Shown: positions 8,271 to 17,526, counted from the first letter of the stretch. The stretch: 38,947 nucleotides of DNA from Deltaproteobacteria bacterium (GCA_016219105.1 JACRCI010000108.1:1-38947), one strand, 5' to 3'. Made by a program: numbers and translations. Notes: generated by a model from the sequence alone, not told the origin.

Positions 8271-10031
8271 TTAATACCTTCGCGGACAAAAATCAACTGT
8301 TTTTTTGCCTCTCTCTTCGCTTTCTGAGACTTTAAGCCATTTCCGTATATGTCTTACCGCGTCCTTTTTGCCGCGCACCGTCCCTTCCTCGAAGGCCGAA
8401 CACAGCTCCCTCATTATTCTGCCGACAACCGGCCCCTCGGCCACGTTGAACGTATCCATTATCTCGCCGCCTCCCAGAATGGACTCTGCCCCGCCCCTGG
8501 CGTAGACGTTAAAATAAAACTCCAACATCTCTTTTACCACGGATAGAAGCCTCCTGTCCTCGCTCCCTCTCGTGGCCCTGGCGTCGGCAAGGCCGAGCAT
8601 CAACAAAAAAAGGCCCGTCTCCCCGCCGGCCTGCCAGCCGGCCTTGCCGGCGGCGTTGAAAAAATGCGCCCGTGTCCTGCCGGATGGTTCGGAAAGAGAC
8701 GCGAGAGTGAAAATGCGGTGGTGGTTCCTGACGATTGCGGCCACGGCCCTTATGACCCTGCGGGAGAATTTAAGCCTCCGTAAAATCTTTTTTACGAGGA
8801 TCTCGCCCTCCACGTCATGCCCCATGAAACTCAACCCTGATAGACGGCCCTGCCGGCCAACACTCCGTCCTCGACGGCCAACCAGCCGTCCCTGCCGGTC
8901 CTCGCCTTCCGCCTTCATGGTAAGAGGCTTGCCTATATCGTGGAAAAAGGCCGCGAGTTTGAACGTAACAGTCCTTTCCGCCTGCCGGCCCATGCCGCCT
9001 TCGAAATCGAAAAACCCCTTAAGCCCGCCGTTGAGTTTTTCCGCGCGGCCAACACTCCGTCCTCGACGGCCCGCCAGCCGGCCTTGCCGGCCAGAGGCGA
9101 GATAATCCGCTTCTTTAAGCGTTTTCAGGGAATGCGAGGCGATGTCATAGCTTGCGGCCTGCCAGCCGGCCTCGCCGGACTGCCAACCATCCTCGCCGGA
9201 CTGCCAGTATTTCAATTCCGGGATGATTGTCCCCAAAAGGCCGAGGGTAAAAAGCGTTTTCATGCTTTCCGCGGTTCCGGGATGCGCGAACATCAGGGTC
9301 ATCTCATCCCGTATCCTTTCCATCGCGCTCTTTTTAATGAGGCGGGCTTTTTCCTTAATCCACGCCCTCGTGGATTTTTCCACCTTGAAGGCATACTGCT
9401 GAGACAGCCTTACGGCCCTTAACATCCTCAGGGGGTCTTCGTCAAAGACCATAGCGGACACCGGGCGCAGTATCCGCTTTTTCGCATCTTCAATCCCTTC
9501 GCAGGGGTCTACGAGAGATGGCCTTTCGTTCTCAAAAACGTCCCTTATATCGAGGGCTGTCGCATTGACGGTGAAATCCCTTTCTTTCAAATCCGCGGTT
9601 ATACCGCTTCCCCTTACCGGCGCAATGTCAACCGTGCGTTGGATATCTCCCTTTACCGCTATCCTCCATGTAGAGGATTCCTCATCGAGCAGGAAAAAGC
9701 TTCCGCCGAGGGCTTCGGCGAGCCTCCGGGAAACCTCCCTGACCGTGCCTCCCTTCAGCCTATCGGCCCCGCCCTCCACGCACAGGTCATAGTCAGCACC
9801 CGGGGCTTCTCCGATGAGGAGGTTCCTTAAAACCCCGCCCACAAGATATATCTTTACTCCGGCTGACCGTCGAAGACGGCTGGTTGGCACGGCGAGGGCG
9901 TATATTTCCTTAATTACCGGGTCTTTTCTCAACGCCTTAAAAAGGCCGCCTGAAAAAGAAAAAGCCGACTTTTGCGGTCGGCCATTTCCTTTTCCCCTGA
10001 CGGAGATGCGGGTTTTTCTCTCTTCCATCAT
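8271..10031 (-). CDS. tRNA nucleotidyltransferase / poly(A) polymerase family protein with HD domain
   Basis: YLVGGVLRNLLIGEAPGADYDLCVEGG, RDFTVNATALDI and AAFFHDIGKP (HD). Contains several 21-bp repeat-derived inserts. The 10031 start is doubtful because of a terminator-like hairpin at 9964-9982. Confidence 0.9.
   Translation of the reverse strand: MMEERKTRISVRGKGNGRPQKSAFSFSGGLFKALRKDPVIKEIYALAVPTSRLRRSAGVKIYLVGGVLRNLLIGEAPGADYDLCVEGGADRLKGGTVREVSRRLAEALGGSFFLLDEESSTWRIAVKGDIQRTVDIAPVRGSGITADLKERDFTVNATALDIRDVFENERPSLVDPCEGIEDAKKRILRPVSAMVFDEDPLRMLRAVRLSQQYAFKVEKSTRAWIKEKARLIKKSAMERIRDEMTLMFAHPGTAESMKTLFTLGLLGTIIPELKYWQSGEDGWQSGEAGWQAASYDIASHSLKTLKEADYLASGRQGRLAGRRGRSVGRAEKLNGGLKGFFDFEGGMGRQAERTVTFKLAAFFHDIGKPLTMKAEGEDRQGRLVGRRGRSVGRQGRLSGLSFMGHDVEGEILVKKILRRLKFSRRVIRAVAAIVRNHHRIFTLASLSEPSGRTRAHFFNAAGKAGWQAGGETGLFLLMLGLADARATRGSEDRRLLSVVKEMLEFYFNVYARGGAESILGGGEIMDTFNVAEGPVVGRIMRELCSAFEEGTVRGKKDAVRHIRKWLKVSESEERGKKTVDFCPRRY
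8625..8653 (+). repeat. 21-bp palindromic repeat family, copy in CCA enzyme
   Basis: GCCGGCCTGCCAGCCGGCCTTGCCGGCGG; core at 8638-8650; encodes AGKAGWQAGGE. Confidence 0.75.
8842..8900 (+). repeat. 21-bp palindromic repeat family, three tandem units in CCA enzyme
   Basis: Cores at 8844, 8865 and 8886, exactly 21 nt apart; encodes RQGRLVGRRGRSVGRQGRLSG. Confidence 0.9.
9045..9093 (+). repeat. 21-bp palindromic repeat family, two tandem units in CCA enzyme
   Basis: Cores CCGTCCTCGACGG (9057) and CCGGCCTTGCCGG (9078), 21 nt apart; encodes GRQGRLAGRRGRSVGR. Confidence 0.9.
9155..9207 (+). repeat. 21-bp palindromic repeat family, two tandem units in CCA enzyme
   Basis: Cores at 9166 and 9187, 21 nt apart; encodes YWQSGEDGWQSGEAGWQA. 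Confidence 0.85.
9861..9894 (-). repeat. 21-bp palindromic repeat family, inverted copy in CCA enzyme N-terminus
   Basis: GGCTGACCGTCGAAGACGGCTGGTTGGCACGGCG; core CCGTCGAAGACGG at 9867-9879. Confidence 0.65.
9954..9982 (-). terminator. Terminator-like hairpin downstream of the TPR gene, inside the annotated 5' end of the CCA ORF
   Basis: Minus strand: GCCGAC-CGCAAAA-GTCGGC followed by TTTTTCTTTTTC. Confidence 0.55.
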
Positions 10032-11815
10032 AAAAGCTCTACTTCCATCATGTCGTCGCCCTTCGGGATGCCGCGGGGCTCCTCCTCGGACAAAGCAGCC
10101 TCCACCCTGTCCGCGACCTCCCTGTATTCCGGGTCTGTTTCATGGATTGACCTGAATATCTCCATGGCCTCGGACTGATTCCCGGCTTCATCGTATGCCA
10201 GCGCAAGCTCGTACATAAGCCCCTTTCTCTCCTCATCGCTCCTGCCGCCGGCCTTCAACGCCTTGAGATAATAGCTTATCGCGTCACCAGTGGAGCCGGA
10301 TGCCTTTGAGCAAAGCCCGCTCCTGGTGTAGGCCTCGAACTCAAAAGAGGCGTCCTGCGCCGAAATCTTGAACTCCCTTATGGCATCGTCGTACAGCCCC
10401 ATTTCCATGTAGGCTATCCCCATATTGTGGTGCGTCTCAACGTCCTCGCGGAAAAGCTGCTTGCCGATGCCGGCCCTTATCTCCTCAACAGTCTCTATGG
10501 TCGAGTCCTTTGACCATGGGCCTATCAACTTTTCAACGGCCTCTTCCATGCCGAGTTCCCTGGAGAGGTCCACGAAATCCTCCTCTCCTTTTTCCTCCTC
10601 TTCCTGCCCCTCTATGCTCTCGGCGGCTTTTTCAACGGCCTCGCCGGCCGCAGCCGTTTCTTCCTCCGTTATCCCGGCTTCCGTTTCAACGGACGCCGCT
10701 TCAGACGGAAAACCGCCCTGCGGCAACGCCTCGCCGTAGCCGGCCGGCACTCCGTCCTCGACGGCTTCCTCTTCCTCCGCAGGTATCTCGAACCTCGGGA
10801 TCCCGCCGGTGAGACTGGATGGATGGCCCGCGGCCTCTTCCACCGCCTCCTCAATCATCTCGACGGGTTCGAGCACCTCTATTTCTTCCTCCATCGGCTC
10901 GACAACGAGCTCTATCGTCTCCTCCTCCTCGACCGGAGCGGCAACGGCTTCAGTCCTCAACCAGATGGGTTGAGGGCCGGCTTCCGCCTTTATCTCCGCC
11001 GGCTTCTCAGGCTCCGCCAATTCCCCGGCTTCGCGCGTAAACTCCCTTGCCTTTTCGTCATGCGGCTCCAATTCGAGTATCGCCTTCGCGACGGCCTTCG
11101 CCTTTTCCCTGTCCCCCTTCCCAACGCTCACGCCGAGAAGCTCCCTTGCGTACTTCAAGAAATGAAACCTTTCGCCCTTTACCCTGTAAAACTCCATGAG
11201 GCAGTCCAGCAGCCTTAAGTCCCCGGGATAAGACGGATAAAGCTCGGAGAGTATCTTCTCGGCCTTGTCGGTTTTACCCTGTCCGAGGAACCTGCGGGAC
11301 ACCCATAGGTACTCATCGAGGGCGTCGTCCATGTAGCCAAGCTTTTTGTGCGTATCGGCGAGCTTGAGCTTCAGCCCAACGTTCTCGCGGTCTATATCCG
11401 CCATCTTTTTCAAGAGGTCCAGACAATCTACGTTCCTCCCCTTTTTCTCGAATACGCCCAGGATGTGGCTGTACTCGCCTATGGCGTCAACTATGAGCCT
11501 CTGCCTCGCATACAGGTCGGCGAGCTTGTAGTGGACGTCGAGGTTCGATTCGTCGAGCTTCATTATCTGCTTATAGACGGCTATCGCCTTGAGATAGAAG
11601 CCCTTCTGCGCGTTTACCTTGGCTACCTCGCCGTACTCTTTTATGGCGTCTTCCTTCCTGCCGGACTTTACGTAGAGCTCGCCAAGCCTCAGACGCACGG
11701 AGATATCCGCCGGGTCCATCGCGGTTATCGCCCTGTACTCCTCGATGGCCTTGTCCAGATAGCCCTTCTGGATGAACTTTTGCGCCCTGTCTATAGCCTT
11801 TTCTTTTTTAGCCAT
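10028..11815 (-). CDS. Tetratricopeptide repeat protein
   Basis: Repeated TPR-like helices (GYLDKAIEEYRAITAMDPADISVRLRLGELYVKSGRKEDAIKEY...) flanking an acidic low-complexity linker. Confidence 0.88.
   Translation of the reverse strand: MAKKEKAIDRAQKFIQKGYLDKAIEEYRAITAMDPADISVRLRLGELYVKSGRKEDAIKEYGEVAKVNAQKGFYLKAIAVYKQIMKLDESNLDVHYKLADLYARQRLIVDAIGEYSHILGVFEKKGRNVDCLDLLKKMADIDRENVGLKLKLADTHKKLGYMDDALDEYLWVSRRFLGQGKTDKAEKILSELYPSYPGDLRLLDCLMEFYRVKGERFHFLKYARELLGVSVGKGDREKAKAVAKAILELEPHDEKAREFTREAGELAEPEKPAEIKAEAGPQPIWLRTEAVAAPVEEEETIELVVEPMEEEIEVLEPVEMIEEAVEEAAGHPSSLTGGIPRFEIPAEEEEAVEDGVPAGYGEALPQGGFPSEAASVETEAGITEEETAAAGEAVEKAAESIEGQEEEEKGEEDFVDLSRELGMEEAVEKLIGPWSKDSTIETVEEIRAGIGKQLFREDVETHHNMGIAYMEMGLYDDAIREFKISAQDASFEFEAYTRSGLCSKASGSTGDAISYYLKALKAGGRSDEERKGLMYELALAYDEAGNQSEAMEIFRSIHETDPEYREVADRVEAALSEEEPRGIPKGDDMMEVELL
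10740..10766 (+). repeat. 21-bp palindromic repeat family, copy in TPR gene linker
   Basis: GGCACTCCGTCCTCGACGGC; core at 10752-10764, shared CACTCCGTCC end subtype. Confidence 0.65.
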
Positions 11816-11818
11816 ACT

Positions 11819-12628
11819 TTAGATGTTTACCGCCGATATCCGGCTTTCCATATCCCCGTCGTCCCCGTTGAGGTTCCACTCGCCCCTTGAGTATCTGCGC
11901 TCGGCTATGACGCCTTTTAAATAGACCTCGCCCCCGCTGAGCGTATCTTCAATGAACTCGACTCCGAGGCCCTCTTCCATCCTCCTTACGAACGCGGCCG
12001 CAAGCTCCTCTTTCCCGGCCGTTGAAAAATCCCTGACCCATCCAATCTCGCCGATTGCGGCGCCGTCAAAGACACGGGCAAAAAGGCCTTTGTCAACGTC
12101 CATGAGGATGGAGCCGTGCTGCAGAAACGCATTTTTAAAACGCCTCTGGGCGCTGCCAACGAGCTTTCTTCCATTGACGAGGATTTCATGCCTTGCCGGG
12201 GCGTGGAAGCACGACTCTCTGAGGGTTGCCCCCCTCCTCCGTCCGGGCGACAACGCGGCCTCTATCCCTATATCCCTGAGCGCGTTCAGTATGCAGCCGC
12301 TCAGTATCGAATACGCGCCGCCGATCCCGGCTGAAAAAAGCGGGTGGGAGACGACGCACACGACCGAATAGGTCATCTCCATGTGGTGCATCACCGCCCT
12401 GCCGCCGGTTATCCTCCTTACAACCGGCACGCCGCAGCCCTGCGCGCGATGAATGAACCGGGCGGGGTCCTGCGTGTAGCCTATGGAGATGGCCGGCCTG
12501 TCCCACTCGTATAGCCTGAGCGTGGGGGCAACGGCGCCTTTTTCAACGGCCCGGAGGATCGCCTCGTCCGAGGCCATGTTCCCGGCCCCGTCCGCCGGAG
12601 CGTCCTGAATAAGCCTCCAGTTTCGCAT
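11819..12628 (-). CDS. Lipoate-protein ligase A / BPL-LplA family protein
   Basis: NMASDEAIL, LRLYEWDRPAISIGYTQ, PVVRRITGGRAVMHHMEMTYSVV and GRKLVGSAQRRFKNAFLQHGSI are LplA/LipM-like motifs. Confidence 0.9.
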   Translation of the reverse strand: MRNWRLIQDAPADGAGNMASDEAILRAVEKGAVAPTLRLYEWDRPAISIGYTQDPARFIHRAQGCGVPVVRRITGGRAVMHHMEMTYSVVCVVSHPLFSAGIGGAYSILSGCILNALRDIGIEAALSPGRRRGATLRESCFHAPARHEILVNGRKLVGSAQRRFKNAFLQHGSILMDVDKGLFARVFDGAAIGEIGWVRDFSTAGKEELAAAFVRRMEEGLGVEFIEDTLSGGEVYLKGVIAERRYSRGEWNLNGDDGDMESRISAVNI

Positions 12629-12659
12629 CTTCCGGAAATCCCCTCCTCCTTGAAATAAG

Positions 12660-12682
12660 CTTTACGCCGTAACGGCGTAAAG
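12660..12682. repeat. 23-nt near-perfect palindrome between accC and the lipoate ligase gene
   Basis: CTTTACGCCGT-A-ACGGCGTAAAG, 11-bp arms. Confidence 0.6.
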
Positions 12683-12690
12683 ATTCTGTT

Positions 12691-14025
12691 TTACGAAAAC
12701 CTCGACAGGAACTCTATGTCCGTGTTTCCCGCGATGAACTCGTGGTCTTTCATTATCTCCCTGAGAAGCGGCATGTTCGTCTTGATGCCGCCCACGTGGA
12801 ACTCATCGAGCGCGCCGGCCATTTTCTTTATGGCCGCCTCCCTCGTGGGGGCGTGCACTATGAGTTTCGCAAGAAGCGGGTCGTAGTGGCTGGGGACGGT
12901 ATAGTTGCAGTAGATGGCCGTATCCACCCTCACTCCCGGCCCGCCCGGAAGACGCAGCTCGGTAATCCTGCCGGGGGATGGGATGAAGTTTACGGGGTCT
13001 TCGGCGTTTATCCTGCACTCGATTGAGTGCCCCTTCATCGCTATATCCCCCTGCCTGAAGGGGAGCTTCCCCCCGGCGGCTATTTTTATCTGCTCTTTCA
13101 CCACGTCCACCCCGGTCACAAGTTCAGTCACCGGGTGCTCCACCTGGACCCTCGTGTTCATCTCCATGAAATGAAAATTCTTCTGCCTGTCAACGAGGAA
13201 TTCGACCGTGCCGACATTCGTGTATCCTATCGCCTTCGCCAGGCGTATGCTTGCCTCTCCCATCCTATGTCTGAGCTTCTCATCAACGGCCGGAGATGGC
13301 GCCTCCTCCACTATCTTCTGGTGCCTCCTCTGGATGGAGCATTCCCGCTCGCCCAGGTGAACGACGTTGCCGTGCTCGTCCGCCATAATCTGTATCTCTA
13401 TGTGCCTCGGCCTTTCACAGTACCTTTCCATGAAGACCTCGCCGTCGCCAAACGCGCTCAACGCCTCCATTGCGGCCATGTGGAAGGCGCTCCCCAAGGC
13501 GGCCTGCGTGTGCACGAGCTTCATCCCCCGGCCGCCCCCGCCGCTTGCGGCCTTTATGATAAGCGGAAAACCGATCTTTTTGGAAACCTCCATGGCGTCT
13601 TTCTCGTCCTTCAGGGCGCACCCGCTCCAGGGCATGACCGGGATACGCGCCTTCTCCGCCTCTTTCTTGGCCTGGATCTTATTGCCCATGAGCCTTATGA
13701 CGCTGGAGGCGGGGCCTATGAACCTTATCCCGCATTTCTCGCATACCTCCGCAAAGGCCGCGCTCTCCGCCATGAACCCGTAACCAGGGTGCACCGCGTC
13801 CGCGTCAACGACCTCCACGGAACTTATTATTGACGATATATTGAGATAGCTCTCGGAACTCCTGGCCGGGCCTATGCATATCGCGCCGTCGGCAATCTTG
13901 ACGTGCAGGCCCTCCCTGTCCGCCTCGGAATACACCGCGACCGTCTTTATGCCAAGCTCCCTGCATGCCCTTATGACCCTTACGGCTATCTCACCTCTGT
14001 TGGCGATAAGCATTTTGTTGAACAT
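12691..14025 (-). CDS. accC: Acetyl-CoA carboxylase, biotin carboxylase subunit
   Basis: MFNKMLIANRGEIAVRVIRACRELGIKTVAVYSEAD; ATP-grasp motif KAASGGGGRGMKLV; EMNTRVQVEHPVTE. Confidence 0.98.
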   Translation of the reverse strand: MFNKMLIANRGEIAVRVIRACRELGIKTVAVYSEADREGLHVKIADGAICIGPARSSESYLNISSIISSVEVVDADAVHPGYGFMAESAAFAEVCEKCGIRFIGPASSVIRLMGNKIQAKKEAEKARIPVMPWSGCALKDEKDAMEVSKKIGFPLIIKAASGGGGRGMKLVHTQAALGSAFHMAAMEALSAFGDGEVFMERYCERPRHIEIQIMADEHGNVVHLGERECSIQRRHQKIVEEAPSPAVDEKLRHRMGEASIRLAKAIGYTNVGTVEFLVDRQKNFHFMEMNTRVQVEHPVTELVTGVDVVKEQIKIAAGGKLPFRQGDIAMKGHSIECRINAEDPVNFIPSPGRITELRLPGGPGVRVDTAIYCNYTVPSHYDPLLAKLIVHAPTREAAIKKMAGALDEFHVGGIKTNMPLLREIMKDHEFIAGNTDIEFLSRFS

Positions 14026-14134
14026 TGGACTTTAGACCCTTCCGTTAAGGAAATTATACCGCGCGGGAATATGCCGTAGCCGGGATTTTGAAAAGGCCGG
14101 AGGATCTGCGTAATGCGCCTGAACAGGGCTCCGT

Positions 14135-14569
14135 TCAGATCTCGATATTGAAGAGCGGCTCTCCGTACTCCACGGGCTGGCCGTTCTCAACGAGCACCGC
14201 CACGACCCTGCCCGTATACTCGGACTCCACCTCGTTCATAATCTTCATGGCCTCTATTATGCATACCACCTGCCCGGTCTTCACCTCGCTCCCGGCCTCG
14301 ACAAACGACTCGGCCTCCGGCGCCGACGACCTGTAAAACGTGCCGACCATGGGAGAGGTTATGGTCTTCAGGTTGCTTTTAAGCTCCTCCCTCGTCTCTT
14401 CCTTTTTACCGCCCTCGGACGGCTTTGGCAACGCCCTCGTCTCCGGGGCGCCTTCAGCCGCCTGAAGTAATCTCATCTTGACTTTCCCGCGTGAATCCTC
14501 AAGCTCGAACTCGACGATGTCCGTAGTCTTCAAGAACCTGTAGAGGGCCTTTATGTCCTTGATATCCAT
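14135..14569 (-). CDS. accB: Acetyl-CoA carboxylase biotin carboxyl carrier protein
   Basis: Biotinylation motif CIIEAMKIMNEVES and C-terminal PVEYGEPLFNIEI. Confidence 0.97.
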   Translation of the reverse strand: MDIKDIKALYRFLKTTDIVEFELEDSRGKVKMRLLQAAEGAPETRALPKPSEGGKKEETREELKSNLKTITSPMVGTFYRSSAPEAESFVEAGSEVKTGQVVCIIEAMKIMNEVESEYTGRVVAVLVENGQPVEYGEPLFNIEI

Positions 14570-14577
14570 GCTTCCTC

Positions 14578-15687
14578 CTATTCGATGATGCGCAGTCCCG
14601 CGGCGACCCCGGCCAACCGGCCGGCCTCGCCGGTCAACACCTCCGCCCCATCCCGCGTTACGAGCGCCATATCTTCTATGCGTACCCCGCCAAAGCCCGG
14701 TATGTAGATGCCCGGCTCCACGGTCACGACCATACCCTCTTCGAACACGTCCGTACTCTGCGGGCTTATGTGCGGCCTTTCATGCACGTCAAGCCCGACG
14801 CCGTGGCCTGTGCCGTGGCCGAAATATTTGCCGTAGCCGGCCTTCCTTATGCACGTCCTGGCCGCGCCGTCCACGTCCTTAGCCCTGGCCCCCGGCCGTA
14901 TCGCGTCTAAAGCCCTCATCTGGGCGTCCTTCACGGTAGAGTATATCTTTTTTTGCGCGGCGGTGGCACTGCCCACCGCGTATGTGCGCGTCTCATCGGA
15001 CCTGTAGCCGCCGAGCTCCACCCCCATGTCAACGATCACGAGTTCGCCTTTTTTAATCCTTTTGCCCGAGGCCACCGCGTGCGGCATGGCGCTTCTGAAG
15101 CCGGATGCGACGATCGTTTCAAAAGAGAGCGCATCCGCCCCGGCCTTTTTAACGGCCGCCTCTATACGGATGGATACCTCTTTCTCGGTCACGCCGCCTA
15201 TACCCCTTTTTTCAACGCTTTCAAAACCCTTCCCAGCGGCGGCTATAGCCCCGCGGATATATTCTACCTCATCGGCGTCTTTAACCGCCCTTTTTCCTTC
15301 AACCGCGTCCGGGGAGGACTTGAGCCGCACCGCGGGAAGGAGCTTTTTAAGCCTCCTGAAAGTATCGTAGCTTAAGTTCCTTCCATCAAAGCCGACCCTT
15401 TTAAGCCCGAGCCCCTTAACCGTGCCCGCAATCTCCTCGATGGCCTTTTTGTATATCGTTATCCTTAACCCCTTTACCTCGCCTCTGGCCTGCAGGGCGT
15501 ATCTCGAATCGGTAAAGAAAAAACCGGCGGCTCCGGCATGACTGGCTTTGAGGCTCGTCAAAAGCACATAACCGCTCGTCCCGGTAAAACCGGCGAGATA
15601 CCTTACGTTCTTGAGGTCAGTGACCAGTATCCCGTCGAGACCGCGGCCTTCGAGTCCGGCCCGCATGATTTTTATTCTGTCTGTCAT
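14578..15687 (-). CDS. Xaa-Pro aminopeptidase/dipeptidase (M24 family)
   Basis: VDMGVELGGYRSDETRTYAVG, GHGTGHGVGLDVHERPHIS, VTVEPGIYIPGFGGVRIED metal-binding motifs. Confidence 0.95.
   Translation of the reverse strand: MTDRIKIMRAGLEGRGLDGILVTDLKNVRYLAGFTGTSGYVLLTSLKASHAGAAGFFFTDSRYALQARGEVKGLRITIYKKAIEEIAGTVKGLGLKRVGFDGRNLSYDTFRRLKKLLPAVRLKSSPDAVEGKRAVKDADEVEYIRGAIAAAGKGFESVEKRGIGGVTEKEVSIRIEAAVKKAGADALSFETIVASGFRSAMPHAVASGKRIKKGELVIVDMGVELGGYRSDETRTYAVGSATAAQKKIYSTVKDAQMRALDAIRPGARAKDVDGAARTCIRKAGYGKYFGHGTGHGVGLDVHERPHISPQSTDVFEEGMVVTVEPGIYIPGFGGVRIEDMALVTRDGAEVLTGEAGRLAGVAAGLRIIE
14610..14640 (+). repeat. 21-bp palindromic repeat family, copy at the 3' end of the Xaa-Pro peptidase gene
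   Basis: CGGCCAACCGGCCGGCCTCGCCGGTCAACAC; core at 14621-14633. Confidence 0.65.
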
Positions 15688-15693
15688 ATACAG

Positions 15694-15740
15694 CGCCGGC
15701 CAACACTCCGTCCACGACGGACAACCACCGGACCGTCGCT
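15694..15740 (+). repeat. 21-bp palindromic repeat family, intergenic copy
   Basis: GCCGGCCAACACTCCGTCCACGACGGACAACCACCGGACCGTC; core at 15708-15720. Confidence 0.8.
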
Positions 15741-16104
15741 ATCTCAAAAGCTCCTTTCCGGCGCGGGATGCGGCCTTGCGCACGAGATACCTCGCCTTTC
15801 CGAGCGCGGCGCCTCCCCTCACCGCAAACGCCAGAAAATAATCGGGAGTTACAATCCTCAGTATAACCCTGTTGCCGCCCGATGATATCACAATTTCCTC
15901 GGCATCGCCAAGTTTCAATACCCGAGATGCCTTCCGTATCTCATCGAGCGCCTTGCCGTACTCCACACCGAGGGTCTCTATATCGCAGCCAGAGCCTTCC
16001 CTTACGTAGTCCTCGACCGTAATGCCGCCTTTTTCCATTATCGTGCCGGCGTATCCCCCGTCCACGCCATCAACCATCTCTCTCAATATCCCCTTGAATT
16101 CCAT
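15739..16104 (-). CDS. Roadblock/LC7-like domain protein
   Basis: LREMVDGVDGGYAGTIMEKGGITVEDY...LGVEYGKALDEIRKASR...VILRIVTPDYFLAFAVRGGAALGKARYLVRKAA fits the Roadblock/LC7 fold pattern. Confidence 0.65.
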   Translation of the reverse strand: MEFKGILREMVDGVDGGYAGTIMEKGGITVEDYVREGSGCDIETLGVEYGKALDEIRKASRVLKLGDAEEIVISSGGNRVILRIVTPDYFLAFAVRGGAALGKARYLVRKAASRAGKELLR

Positions 16105-16133
16105 TGCCCCGAGACCCCGCGATATTGACGTTA

Positions 16134-16376
16134 TTAACCCCTGTTAAAACCGGCCCCTTGTCCCAACAGCCCCCTGTTTCCCCTTTTCCCGTGCTGTCCG
16201 GCAAGTTCCTTCAGCCTCTTCACCATCTCCGCCGTGGCGGAGTCCTCCGGGTTTGAATCGGAAAGGATCTTGTAGATAGTAAGCGCGTCCTCCATGCGTC
16301 CCTGTTTTTCAAGTATCTCGGCCATGGTGCGCGTGAAGAATATATCGTCTTTCCTGGCAAGCCTGAGTTTGTTCAT
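16134..16376 (-). CDS. Small TPR-like protein
   Basis: RTMAEILEKQGRMEDALTIYKILSDSNPEDSATAEMVKRLKEL resembles one TPR unit; co-directional with neighbours. Confidence 0.6.
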   Translation of the reverse strand: MNKLRLARKDDIFFTRTMAEILEKQGRMEDALTIYKILSDSNPEDSATAEMVKRLKELAGQHGKRGNRGLLGQGAGFNRG

Positions 16377-16428
16377 AACGTCTAAAAATTATTAGAGATT
16401 CCCCTCCAAGTCAAGGAGAAACTCGGCA

Positions 16429-17526
16429 TCAGCCGCGGCCGTGGCAGTATAACTCAAGAAAATCCTTGAGTTTTTTCCCTTCGACATCCTTCACGGCAAC
16501 CCTTCCCATATCTTCGACCAGCACAAATCGGATATTGCCGGCCTTGACCTTTTTATCCAGCCTTACGGTCTCGATAAAGTCCGAAGGCGCGATACCGGGG
16601 GCATCCACGGGAAGCCCAAACGCGACCAAAAGATTTTTTATCCGCTTCTGAACGCCTTCGGTGGTCACGGCGAGGTAGAGGGAGAGTCCGGCCGCCATGA
16701 CCATGCCTATAGACACGGCCTCCCCGTGCCTGAACGCGGTATAGCCGGTCCGCGCCTCTATCGCGTGGCCGAAGGTATGCCCGAAATTAAGGATGCCCCT
16801 TAAGCCGCTCTCCCTTTCGTCCTTCATCACTACCTCGGCCTTTATCCGGCACGACCGCACGATGGCCTCGACTATGGCGCTCTTGAGGTTTAAAAGCCCG
16901 TTTACATTAGCCTCGATGAACGAAAAAAAAGCCTCGTCCCGTATGACACCGTATTTCACCACCTCGCTCAGGCCGGCGCGGAGTTCCCTTTTATCGAGTG
17001 TCTCCAACGCGTCCGGGTCTATGAAAACCCCCCTGGGCTGGTAGAAGGCGCCTATGAGGTTTTTCCCTTGCGGATGGTTTACCCCGGTCTTGCCGCCTAC
17101 GGAACTATCCACCTGCGCAAGGAGCGTTGTCGGCACCTGCACGTAAGGAACCCCTCTTAAGAAGGTCGAGGCGACGAACCCGGCCATGTCGCCTACGACC
17201 CCGCCGCCGAGGGCTATTATCGAGGAGTCCCTGTCTAACCTTTCCTCGAGCAGGCGGTCGTAAACGCTTGCGACGGTTGAAAGGGTCTTGTGCTCCTCGC
17301 CGTCCGGTATCTCGATAAGGGCGGCGAGGAAGCCGGCGTCCTTAAGCGAATCCATGAGCCTCTTTGAGTAAATCGCGCCGACCGTGGGGTTTGTGACGAC
17401 CGCGCATCTGCCGGACAGGCCGAGCCCTTTCATCCCGGCGCCTACTCTGTCGAGAATACCCCTTTCAATCACTATTGGATAAGAACGGAAAACGGCTCCG
17501 GTGAGTTCGACTTTAACGGTGCTCAC
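16429..17526 (-). CDS. aroB: 3-dehydroquinate synthase
   Basis: IPDGEEHKTLSTVASVYDRLLEERLDRDSSIIALGGGVVGDMAGFVASTFLRGVPYVQVPTTLLAQVDSSVGGKTGVNHPQGKNLIGAFYQP. Confidence 0.98.
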   Translation of the reverse strand: MSTVKVELTGAVFRSYPIVIERGILDRVGAGMKGLGLSGRCAVVTNPTVGAIYSKRLMDSLKDAGFLAALIEIPDGEEHKTLSTVASVYDRLLEERLDRDSSIIALGGGVVGDMAGFVASTFLRGVPYVQVPTTLLAQVDSSVGGKTGVNHPQGKNLIGAFYQPRGVFIDPDALETLDKRELRAGLSEVVKYGVIRDEAFFSFIEANVNGLLNLKSAIVEAIVRSCRIKAEVVMKDERESGLRGILNFGHTFGHAIEARTGYTAFRHGEAVSIGMVMAAGLSLYLAVTTEGVQKRIKNLLVAFGLPVDAPGIAPSDFIETVRLDKKVKAGNIRFVLVEDMGRVAVKDVEGKKLKDFLELYCHGRG

